Assembly: GCA_038248745.1 (NCBI GenBank)
Contig: JBBRXC010000038.1
Location: 1-13,427, forward strand
Length of the DNA stretch: 13,427 bases
DNA from: JAENWH01 sp038248745
Lineage (GTDB): Bacteria > Bacillota > Clostridia > Peptostreptococcales > Anaerovoracaceae
Direction: 5' to 3'
The notes beneath the pieces were generated by a model. The model did no database searches, was not told where the DNA came from, and saw nothing but the letters and a program-made list of their open reading frames with translations. The position numbers were made by a program, and so were the translations under genes. Below, piece by piece: positions 1 through 6,348 of the stretch. Every line of letters starts with the position of its first letter. Within the stretch, counting starts at the first letter, position 1.

Positions 1-199
1 ATCCTTTTGCTTTTAAAAACTCTTTTGGCGTGGGCAAATCATCTCTAGTAACAATCTCGCCACTCTCAATCTTGCTATTTCCTAAGACAACACAATGCGA
101 TTTCACAATAGCGCCACAATCGACATGTGTACCAAAACCAATAAAACTATTATGATCTACTATTGAGTCGCAACTTATAATACAACCTTTTTCAATCAA
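1..199 (-). CDS. Hexapeptide-repeat (left-handed beta-helix) acyltransferase, PglD/NeuD-like, partial
   Basis: Open frame that runs off the left edge; 66 codons are visible. It reads as a left-handed beta-helix with hexapeptide-type turns. An IVDHNSFIG segment resembles the IVDHD motif that carries the catalytic His in PglD/NeuD sugar O- or N-acyltransferases, which use acetyl-CoA to acylate sugars for surface polysaccharides. The last visible part (TRDDLPTPKEFLKAKG) looks like the end of the domain. The only canonical start is TTG at 199, with only a weak purine stretch upstream; a TAA in this frame sits 18 bases before it. The frame begins directly inside the beta-helix, without the N-terminal Rossmann-like domain usual in PglD. 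It may therefore be the 3' part of a gene fused to the preceding regulator and split by a frameshift, rather than an independent gene. The fold is fairly secure; the substrate is unknown. Confidence 0.6.
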   Translation of the reverse strand, partial: MIEKGCIISCDSIVDHNSFIGFGTHVDCGAIVKSHCVVLGNSKIESGEIVTRDDLPTPKEFLKAKG

Positions 200-200
200 C

Positions 201-767
201 CTACAGTCTCTCTGTTAAATTAACAATTTTCAAATCAACAATAGCAACATATTCTTTCAAAATTTCTTCATCTACGGCCATATGTACTAATACAGGTGAC
301 TTAAAGCTTTTCATTTCATTTTTCTTCTTGTTGTCAATCATCTTAATCTTAGCTTTATTATGATCAGACTTAAATTCAGACACTGCAATGCTTAATACTT
401 CAGCCATTTCATCATCACTCAACAAAACAAAAATAGCATCGTGTTCTTGATCCAGTTCCTCTAAAACATCTTTTATCTTTTCTTTTGTTAGATAAATTGC
501 TCTATAATGTGCTTTTAAATAGCTCACAGTTTTTTTTGCTTTCTCCATCATACCTACTGGCGTTAGCATATAAAATACCTGCTTTTGAGATACTTGCGTC
601 ATTTTTATTAGACCCTCTTTGATCATCTTATTGACCAATGCATTCACTGTACTTACAGAAATACCTAATTTCCTTGAAAGATCACGTTGAGTGACATTCT
701 CATTATCCACTATTTCTGACATGATGATATATTCCTTATCCGAAAAAACACTTTTACTATCTGTCAA
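201..767 (-). CDS. MarR-like winged-helix regulator with C-terminal extension (188 aa)
   Basis: A winged helix spans about residues 15 to 70. The helix-turn-helix is readable as TQRDLSRKLGISVSTVNALV, followed by a wing and TPVG as in MarR and EPS-associated regulators. The rest is a roughly 110-residue extension with strand/helix alternation (VLLSDDEMAEV, IKMIDNKKK, SPVLVHMAVDEE, YVAIVDLKIV) that could be a PglD_N-like Rossmann remnant; that part is inference. The start is TTG at 767 because AGAGGAG lies exactly 6 bases upstream; the longer frame to TTG 800 has no such site and would read through this RBS. It has its own promoter and a palindrome near +1 that could be its operator. The stop at 201 is one base short of the hexapeptide frame, so the two are translated together or were one gene. 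It probably controls surface polysaccharide or acylation genes downstream. Confidence 0.75.
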   Translation of the reverse strand: MTDSKSVFSDKEYIIMSEIVDNENVTQRDLSRKLGISVSTVNALVNKMIKEGLIKMTQVSQKQVFYMLTPVGMMEKAKKTVSYLKAHYRAIYLTKEKIKDVLEELDQEHDAIFVLLSDDEMAEVLSIAVSEFKSDHNKAKIKMIDNKKKNEMKSFKSPVLVHMAVDEEILKEYVAIVDLKIVNLTERL

Positions 768-773
768 TTTTAT

Positions 774-780
774 CTCCTCT
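774..780 (-). promoter_or_regulatory. Ribosome binding site deciding the MarR start
   Basis: AGAGGAG on the minus strand, 6 bases before TTG at 767. It favours this start over the upstream TTG at 800, whose coding region would contain this site. Confidence 0.75.
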
Positions 781-821
781 TTCAAGTTACTCAAAGTCAA
801 AATCTATAATACAGCATTACA

Positions 822-836
822 GTTCTTAATTCGAAC
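822..836. promoter_or_regulatory. Imperfect palindrome, possible MarR operator
   Basis: The 15-base sequence gttcttaattcgaac has GTTC/GAAC arms around an AT-rich centre (5 of 7 base pairs symmetric). It lies about 10 bases downstream of the -10 box of the MarR promoter, at or just after the expected transcription start. That is a common place for a self-repressing operator. The palindrome is short, so this is a suggestion only. Confidence 0.35.
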
Positions 837-845
837 ATCAAGGGT

Positions 846-875
846 AGTATAACTTTTTTTGAGTGTTTTTGTCAA
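846..875 (-). promoter_or_regulatory. Sigma-A-type promoter of the MarR unit
   Basis: On the minus strand there is a perfect TTGACA (-35, 870..875) and TATACT (-10, 846..851) with an 18-base spacer; a 17-base spacing to TTATAC is also possible. Transcription would start near 838, leaving an approximately 70-base leader before the TTG at 767. This is the best promoter match in the window. It separates the MarR unit from the conjugation operon. Confidence 0.75.
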
Positions 876-924
876 GCGAAATAATTCATTTAGTTTTAAA
901 TTGTCTCCAATTATTAGTATAACG

Positions 925-969
925 CTCTAAATAATTAACTTTATTTTCATTAGCCCTTAATAATTAGAG
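925..969. repeat. AT-rich imperfect inverted repeat after the last operon gene
   Basis: Arms CTCTAA (925..930) and TTAGAG (964..969) are followed inward by partly complementary AT-rich sequence ending in TTAA on each side. It begins 9 bases after the stop of the winged-helix gene. No T tract follows on either strand, so it is not a good intrinsic terminator. It could be a weak terminator, a protein-binding site or a remnant of an element end. The remainder of the 801..977 intergenic stretch holds only the MarR promoter and operator. Confidence 0.3.
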
Positions 970-977
970 TATATACT

Positions 978-1436
978 TCAAGGTATGCCATCTTGACAGG
1001 GGGACCGTGACAGGATATCTTTACGAATTCCTTCAAATGTGATTGCGGTTAAATCTATCTCTTTTATTCTTCCATTTTTCAAAAAAATGTCTTGAATTTC
1101 ATTAATTGGATTATCACTTTTAGTAGACTCTTCTGTTTTTTCCTCTTCTAGCTCAGCATATTCGTTTATACATAATAAATGAAAAAGGCTAGACCGCTGA
1201 CCTCCTTGTTCATGAAACCGGCTTTCTCTCACAAGAAAACCGGCTTCTTCTAAATCATTCAAAGCCCTTTGAACTGTTCTAGGGCTAATATTACATTCTT
1301 TAGCAATGGTTTTGACACTTGGAAAGCAACTATTCTCCTGATCTGCCCTATTAATTAAGTAAAATGCTACAAGTGTAGCTCTCTGTGTCAGTTCTAATGC
1401 ATAGACGCTTTCAATTAGTTTCCCTTTATTCGTCAT
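978..1436 (-). CDS. Winged-helix DNA-binding protein (HTH_36-like), 152 aa
   Basis: Residues about 10 to 90 form a winged helix of the type found in plasmid replication initiators and mobile-element regulators. An N-terminal helix (ELTQRATLVAFYLINRAD) and FPS lead into the helix-turn-helix VKTIAKECNISPRTVQRALN, then the wing EEAGFLVRESR. The C-terminal 60 residues are acidic and then basic, ending SRSPCQDGIP, and match no domain I recognise. GGAAGG lies 6 bases before ATG 1436, and the ATG overlaps the stop of the TadZ-like gene by 4 bases (ATGA), so translation is probably coupled. As the last gene of the transfer cluster it may regulate the operon or link to replication. Function beyond DNA binding is inferred. 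Confidence 0.75.
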   Translation of the reverse strand: MTNKGKLIESVYALELTQRATLVAFYLINRADQENSCFPSVKTIAKECNISPRTVQRALNDLEEAGFLVRESRFHEQGGQRSSLFHLLCINEYAELEEEKTEESTKSDNPINEIQDIFLKNGRIKEIDLTAITFEGIRKDILSRSPCQDGIP

Positions 1437-2455
1437 ATCTTGCCTTCCTTTCTTATAAATGGTTCAATAACAGCATTCCAAATGCTTTCATTGACATCAC
1501 CATCAAAATAATCCGGTGTATAATTAGAAAATTGTACATCGCCAACTTGTCTTTCAATCTTCCTCTTATCCGATTCAGCTACAAGAGAACCTATTTTGCT
1601 AATATGCTTTTCATCCAATAATTTCTCAAGGTTTTCAAGGTCATTCGTTTCATAAGGTTTACCCGTCAAACAGATGACAGCAGCATCACAATTATTTCGA
1701 ATAGCACCAATGATTTTATTACTCACTACCCCCATGTCATAAATAATAAAGTCAAATTCATCATGGCACTCTGAATGTAATGAGAGATATTTTACACCAT
1801 TATAAAAAATGACATCTTCCTTAATAGTCATACCTGGATAGAATTCCGGTAGTTTTCTCAAATGATTGTTTTCATTGGCTTCTACATAACATGCTTTCGC
1901 GCCTATGTTTGACAAGTAGTTTGCCATATTAATAGCCATTGTTGTTGTTCCAACTCTGCTTGTCACCCCTGTGACAGCGATTTTGATTTCTTTTTTGACA
2001 AAAGAATTTTCTGTATATATGGAACCATTTATTAATTCATTTCCAGCAAGCTTTGACTGTATTTCACGTTTACTAATCCCTAAGTCACTGATAGATTTTA
2101 GAATTTCTTCCTTCAACATACTCACTTCAGTCGAAGTGATGATATTATAAAAACCGTCTTCTATAAGCTCTAATACGAGTTTTTTGTGCTCTTTCAACTC
2201 TTCTATATAGAATATCACCCTTGAAGAAAACATTCTTCTAAAGGCATTTAACGCTTCCATTATATCTTTTTCTGTATCCTTAAGTGCTGTTAGATCAATG
2301 AATACAAAGTTAAAATGCTCTAAGCTTCTTAAGTCACTGATGACAAATTGTTTCAATGAAAAAGCGCCGGATAGTTTTTTAATAATAATGCCATGTTCTT
2401 CATTAAGAAAATCGATCAGGTTAATATTGTCATTACTACATAGGTATAAAAGCAT
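1433..2455 (-). CDS. TadZ/CpaE-like atypical ParA-fold ATPase, 340 aa
   Basis: Residues 1 to about 125 look like a receiver-like domain (MLLYLCSNDN start, FNFVFIDLTAL, SRVIFYIEE, DGFYNIITSTE). Residues 157 to 335 are a ParA/MinD-like P-loop domain. The deviant Walker A reads GVTSRVGTTT (163..172), and the Walker B-like strand is FDFIIYDMG (234..242). The signature lysines of ParA/MinD are absent (SRVGTTT in place of KGGVGKTT), which is known for TadZ/CpaE proteins that position Tad pili at the pole or membrane rather than segregating DNA. GGAGG precedes ATG 2455. It overlaps the small membrane gene upstream by 20 bases and the winged-helix gene downstream by 4. Likely role: localising the secretion machine. 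A surface-exclusion or partition role cannot be ruled out. Confidence 0.75.
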   Translation of the reverse strand: MLLYLCSNDNINLIDFLNEEHGIIIKKLSGAFSLKQFVISDLRSLEHFNFVFIDLTALKDTEKDIMEALNAFRRMFSSRVIFYIEELKEHKKLVLELIEDGFYNIITSTEVSMLKEEILKSISDLGISKREIQSKLAGNELINGSIYTENSFVKKEIKIAVTGVTSRVGTTTMAINMANYLSNIGAKACYVEANENNHLRKLPEFYPGMTIKEDVIFYNGVKYLSLHSECHDEFDFIIYDMGVVSNKIIGAIRNNCDAAVICLTGKPYETNDLENLEKLLDEKHISKIGSLVAESDKRKIERQVGDVQFSNYTPDYFDGDVNESIWNAVIEPFIRKEGKI

Positions 2456-2600
2456 CGCTCACACCTCCTTCCTGCTCTATTTGAAAATCTTTTGGGAGAA
2501 CGATATCTACTTCTCTCGGCTCATATATAGCCATTATTATGATGCCGATTATGACGATAACGATATAAACCATCAACTCTATAATTAATTTCTTTTTCAT
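2436..2600 (-). CDS. Small single-pass membrane protein, 54 aa
   Basis: ATG at 2600 to TAG at 2436. The sequence starts MKKKLIIELMV and continues with a hydrophobic stretch rich in I and V (about residues 5 to 26), then a short hydrophilic tail ending SDAFIPM. It starts 12 bases after the VirB4 stop, with an AGGG-type site about 8 bases before the ATG. Its 3' end overlaps the TadZ-like start by 20 bases and contains that gene's GGAGG, so it probably couples VirB4 and TadZ translation. No family is recognised. Its place and size suggest a small assembly factor or anchor of the secretion complex. A fortuitous frame is the alternative. Confidence 0.6.
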   Translation of the reverse strand: MKKKLIIELMVYIVIVIIGIIIMAIYEPREVDIVLPKDFQIEQEGGVSDAFIPM

Positions 2601-2612
2601 TCAAGTCACACC

Positions 2613-4436
2613 CTACCTTCCGCCTGCTGTGCCCATAAATTTAAATTTATAATCTGGGATTAAAAAATTAACAGACAATCTTTTAGACCCTATCATCACA
2701 AGTGCACTCCCTCTTTTCTTTTGTGCTAGCAATTGTTCTTCGGCATCTGTTAAATTATATAATTTCTTTGTTTCGATTAAGTTCATGCCATCACACCCCA
2801 TTAGAATCTTATAAGCAGGGATGTCTAGTAATGCTTGTCCATATAGCTTAATCTTTGGATCTAAGAAATCCACAACTGAATGAGATACGATGGCTACCCC
2901 TGCTTCGTATTTTCTTGCTCTCTTTTCTACATTTCTTAAGAATACCAATGACTGTGGTACATTAGGATCAATCATAAGATAACTTTCATCACAGATTAAT
3001 AATACTGGCTCCGTTCTATCTAAGCTCATTTGTTGCCAGCACCATGTGAGGATATTGAAATACTGAGTTCTTTTAATACTATCACTGGTATTTTGAAGAT
3101 CATGGGTATCGAGACAGATACATCTTGTATTGGTCTTGATTGTACTTTTCCCATTCCATAAAAAAGCGTCACTGCCAAGAGCAATATCTTGTAACAGTAA
3201 CGCCAGTTCTTTGTATTCATTTTTTTCAGTTGTTGCTGTTTCTTCTTGATTTCCTTTTTCTTTCAATAGCTCGTATAAGTCTAGAAATATGGGAAAATCA
3301 TTATTGGTTAATTGATTGATATCCGTGTCCCAATGGATGCCAAAGCTATTATACAGTTCAATCAAGGTATTCTTGAGAATCGCTTTCTGTTTATCCGATA
3401 TAGAAGGCAAATAAAGACTAAAGAAGATTTCAAGGTTTTTCATATATATGGCCATATCTCCCATACCATTCCCTTCATTCTTATAATATTTGTCATCATC
3501 ATCTACGGGTGTCGGTCTAATTTGCAAGGGGTTTATTTTTCCGTTAACACCACCTCCTGCATTGATCCAATCTCCATCAAGCGCCATACATAACTCTTTC
3601 ATTTCTCTTTCAGGATCTATAAAGATAATTTTTGTTCCTTTCATATATTCTGCAAGGGCTATATGCTTAACGACGGTACTCTTGCCCACGCCCGCAACAC
3701 CCATAATTGTAAAGTTTGTGTTGGTTCGATCATTCCCTCTTTTCCATGGATCAAGGACGACAAGACCCCCTGTATTATCTCTACCAAAATAATACCCGGT
3801 TCCGTCATTATAACCAGAAGATGAAAAAGGAAAACCCCCGACAAAACTACTGAGTGGCATAATCCTTTTAAGGACTTCTCCAATAGATTCATCGAGGGTG
3901 TAATAGGGTGCAATACTTTTAAATGCCTGTTCTTGGAGATTTGCCATGATTCTCAACTTTGCTTTACTTGTAGCAATGACGCTTTCTGTTTTCCTACAAA
4001 TCCTTTGGAAACCAGAATCTTCTCTTGCAATGGCCATGATTGAAATAATCATAGTTCCAACGGTTTCCCCTTCACTGTCAATCTGAAGCATTATTTTTTC
4101 ACCATCCATTGCCGCTCTTTCGGCTCGTTGTCTAATCAATGGATCCTTGGCCGATTCTGCAGCACTCCTGTTTTGAATGACGCTTTTTGATAATCCTGAG
4201 ATAAATTCACCGTTATCAATGGGTATAAAAGTAATCCCTACAACTGTTCCTGGTATGTTTGTAATCTTAGCAAGCCATCCATAATCGACTTTTTGCGGAT
4301 ACTTAACGATACCGTAGATTCTTCCTGTATTTTCGCCTATAACAAGACTGTTTCTTTTCAGCTCTAGGCCGATTGGGGTAATGATGTTAAGCAAACTGTT
4401 ATTACTCTCTAACACATTTTTATTTATTTTTTTCAC
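2613..4436 (-). CDS. VirB4/TrsE-type conjugation ATPase, 607 aa
   Basis: Cytoplasmic AAA-fold motor of type IV secretion systems, energising pilus or channel assembly and transfer. Numbered from the GTG start: an N-terminal VirB4-like domain (about 15 to 175), then the P-loop GVAGVGKST (246..254), the VirB4-type IIFIDPEREMKEL (about 270..282), INPLQIRP (about 301..308), Walker B LLICDES (479..485) and a C-terminal RKYEAGVAIVSHSV segment typical of the family. The start is GTG at 4436, because GGGAGG lies 7 bases upstream; the frame stays open to 4475 but that start has no site. It lies directly behind the VirB4-N-like membrane gene (TAA at 4483). The length is near that of Gram-positive TrsE/TraE proteins. 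Family assignment is confident; whether it moves DNA or only builds the filament is not shown. Confidence 0.93.
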   Translation of the reverse strand: MKKINKNVLESNNSLLNIITPIGLELKRNSLVIGENTGRIYGIVKYPQKVDYGWLAKITNIPGTVVGITFIPIDNGEFISGLSKSVIQNRSAAESAKDPLIRQRAERAAMDGEKIMLQIDSEGETVGTMIISIMAIAREDSGFQRICRKTESVIATSKAKLRIMANLQEQAFKSIAPYYTLDESIGEVLKRIMPLSSFVGGFPFSSSGYNDGTGYYFGRDNTGGLVVLDPWKRGNDRTNTNFTIMGVAGVGKSTVVKHIALAEYMKGTKIIFIDPEREMKELCMALDGDWINAGGGVNGKINPLQIRPTPVDDDDKYYKNEGNGMGDMAIYMKNLEIFFSLYLPSISDKQKAILKNTLIELYNSFGIHWDTDINQLTNNDFPIFLDLYELLKEKGNQEETATTEKNEYKELALLLQDIALGSDAFLWNGKSTIKTNTRCICLDTHDLQNTSDSIKRTQYFNILTWCWQQMSLDRTEPVLLICDESYLMIDPNVPQSLVFLRNVEKRARKYEAGVAIVSHSVVDFLDPKIKLYGQALLDIPAYKILMGCDGMNLIETKKLYNLTDAEEQLLAQKKRGSALVMIGSKRLSVNFLIPDYKFKFMGTAGGR

Positions 4437-4443
4437 GTATATG

Positions 4444-4449
4444 CCTCCC
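4444..4449 (-). promoter_or_regulatory. Ribosome binding site deciding the VirB4 start
   Basis: GGGAGG on the minus strand, 7 bases before GTG at 4436. It selects the GTG over the upstream ATG at 4475. Confidence 0.7.
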
Positions 4450-4482
4450 TTAAATTCAACTTGATCAATCAACACTAATAGC

Positions 4483-5136
4483 TTAACTATCCATATTTTC
4501 TATATGTGTATAAGCCGGATTATTGATTAGATTACATAGTCTGACGATTTCCTGTTCTTTGATAATGTCACAACTGATATTCACACTTTCAAACTTTTGA
4601 ATCATTTCCTTACACTCTTTAATCAATTCAGGTTCTATTCCATCGCGGTATGGACTCCAAAGCATAATGAAGAAATTTCTTTCAATGACTTCACCACTGG
4701 TAGCAAAATTACTAATCTCCATAATTTCATGTCTAAGGAGTTCTTTTTGCTTTTGATCTGTGGTTTCTGACAAAAGACTTTGATACTCATTCACCAGTGG
4801 TGTGATATCCACTGGCCTTGAAACTGCCAAAAACTTAAAGGGTTTCTGAACACTCGATAATTCAGCTGTTAACACTTTTGATATTTGTTCTTTTTCGCTG
4901 TCTGAAAACAAATCAATGCTAATGGGATGAATCTTAATATAAGCGATGATCTGACCATCTCTGGTGTATAAAAAACGATCATGAATATCTTTCACATTGA
5001 CAAATTCCTGGGCTGTTTTTTGACTCTCACTGAGCTGCTCATTCTTTGATTGATTCTGACTCTTTAAAAAGAAAAAGGCTGTTGCTCCTGCAATAGCACA
5101 TAATAAAATCATAACAATTGGTAATACTGGATTCAT
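4483..5136 (-). CDS. Membrane-anchored VirB4 N-terminal-like (TraC-like) protein, 217 aa
   Basis: Begins with a transmembrane helix (about residues 5 to 24), then a soluble region. Residues 45 to 110 (VKDIHDRFLYTRDGQIIAYI, DLFSDSEKEQISKVLTAELS, FKFLAVSRPVDI) resemble the N-terminal domain of VirB4/CagE ATPases. Residues 110 to 200 contain the helices and the FFIMLWSP strand expected later in that domain. No P-loop is present. GGGAGG lies 6 bases before ATG 5136; the stop is 46 bases upstream of the VirB4 GTG. I infer that it works with VirB4 as a membrane docking subunit. Since VirB4 here also keeps its own N-terminal domain, it would be a second copy rather than a simple split. Confidence 0.7.
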   Translation of the reverse strand: MNPVLPIVMILLCAIAGATAFFFLKSQNQSKNEQLSESQKTAQEFVNVKDIHDRFLYTRDGQIIAYIKIHPISIDLFSDSEKEQISKVLTAELSSVQKPFKFLAVSRPVDITPLVNEYQSLLSETTDQKQKELLRHEIMEISNFATSGEVIERNFFIMLWSPYRDGIEPELIKECKEMIQKFESVNISCDIIKEQEIVRLCNLINNPAYTHIENMDS

Positions 5137-5152
5137 ACTGGACCTCCCAATT

Positions 5153-6334
5153 TTAATCGATTAGAACTGCCGGTCTTCTATAATAGTGAAAACCAACACT
5201 TTCTGCTGTTGATATTGAAACATTATTGGCGCCTGATGAGCAGTGAACGACCAAAATCTGTCCGTCATCATTTCTACCTACAACGATACCAATGTGATTG
5301 ACCTTTCTTGTCCCTGGTGTTGCAAGAAAAGCAAGATCACCTTCCATTACTGCACTTGCTGGAATACTTGTAGATACATTCCACTGAGCTGTTGCGCCAT
5401 GGCCTATGGTTGATTCAATAGAATCCGGAGATAAGCCCGCATTGACAAACACCCAAGTCACAAAACCAGAACAATCGAGACCATAGGGACGTATAGTACC
5501 GGTAGTTGAGCTTCCCAGTGAAGTCACCTCCATCTCTGTCCCAAAACGCTCATCCCATCCTAGCGCAAGACTTTTTCCACCCCAGAAATAATTCACTTTT
5601 CCAACCAAGCTTTTTGCAGCTTCAACAACTTTTCCACTTTCGATGGTTGTGCCTTCAGGGATATGACTTTTTATCTCTTCAATTTCATCCCTAGCTAGAA
5701 ACGTCTTAGTACCGCCTGATGCCATCAATACGCCATAACCACTTTGCCGCATTTCAGCAATCACTTGTTTTTGTATAGCATCAAATCCATAGTTTTCGCC
5801 TATTTCCTCTGCAGTCAAACTGTCAATGTGAATCGTTTTGGTTGTTGTCGTGACTTCAACTTCTTTTGAAGTGGTTTCATAAGTGGTTGTTAGTATGTTC
5901 ATATCCAGATAGACTTGCCTAAGCTTTTCTACCTGATCATCTAATAGCACTGCAATCTGCTCTGCACCTTCTTTTGTCACATTGTATTTAACGGCATAAG
6001 CGATTAATACGTCTTCTGAATTGTCAATCAAAGAACCGTCTTCACTTCCTACAACAATGGTTTGAATACTATCTACTGACGAATCCGCTTGTTCCTGCTG
6101 AATGCTATATCTGAAATCTTCTTTCATTTCATTCACTACACCAATAACCGATACCATTTCTTCCTGTCCACCAAGTATTGAAAAAAAGATGGCAAATGGA
6201 GAGGATAAAACTAGAAGAATGACGATAAATGGAACAAGGCAGGCAATCAATAGGATTTGCCTGCCCTTCTCATCTGACAATACTGTTGTTGCAACTTTTG
6301 CTGCTACTTTTAGTGTTGCTGGATCTATTGCCAC
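5153..6334 (-). CDS. Membrane-anchored NlpC/P60 peptidoglycan hydrolase, 393 aa
   Basis: Wall hydrolase that would locally open peptidoglycan for the secretion apparatus, comparable to the CwlT/Orf14-type proteins of Gram-positive conjugative elements. A transmembrane segment spans about residues 27 to 53; the remainder should be extracytoplasmic. The C-terminal domain (about 235 to 390) is NlpC/P60: YGLDCSGFVTWVF with catalytic Cys288, VNHIGIVVG with His347, and VVHCSSG with His364 as the third residue. Residues 60 to 225 are a helical and Thr-rich linker (VEVTTTTKTIH) in which I see no lysozyme/SLT domain, unlike CwlT. GTG at 6334 follows a GGGGGG-type site. It sits between the secreted Trp-rich gene and the VirB4-N-like gene. 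Confidence 0.9.
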   Translation of the reverse strand: MAIDPATLKVAAKVATTVLSDEKGRQILLIACLVPFIVILLVLSSPFAIFFSILGGQEEMVSVIGVVNEMKEDFRYSIQQEQADSSVDSIQTIVVGSEDGSLIDNSEDVLIAYAVKYNVTKEGAEQIAVLLDDQVEKLRQVYLDMNILTTTYETTSKEVEVTTTTKTIHIDSLTAEEIGENYGFDAIQKQVIAEMRQSGYGVLMASGGTKTFLARDEIEEIKSHIPEGTTIESGKVVEAAKSLVGKVNYFWGGKSLALGWDERFGTEMEVTSLGSSTTGTIRPYGLDCSGFVTWVFVNAGLSPDSIESTIGHGATAQWNVSTSIPASAVMEGDLAFLATPGTRKVNHIGIVVGRNDDGQILVVHCSSGANNVSISTAESVGFHYYRRPAVLID

Positions 6335-6348
6335 TACTTATCCCCCCT

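Noticed and set aside
768..800. N-terminal extension of the MarR-like protein to TTG 800
   Set aside because: The extension would encode the AGAGGAG site that serves the TTG at 767; no RBS precedes TTG 800.
925..969. Inverted repeat as an intrinsic terminator for the operon
   Set aside because: The stem is AT-rich and imperfect, and no T tract follows on the minus strand; kept only as a repeat.
1385..1621. Plus-strand 78-residue frame across the TadZ/winged-helix junction
   Set aside because: Antisense to two well-supported overlapping genes and without an RBS or recognisable sequence.
3312..3792. Plus-strand open frames antisense to the VirB4 gene
   Set aside because: They lie wholly inside the VirB4 gene, show low-complexity composition and no RBS or domain; shadows of the coding frame.
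4437..4475. ATG 4475 as VirB4 start
   Set aside because: No ribosome binding site is upstream, whereas GGGAGG sits 7 bases before GTG 4436.
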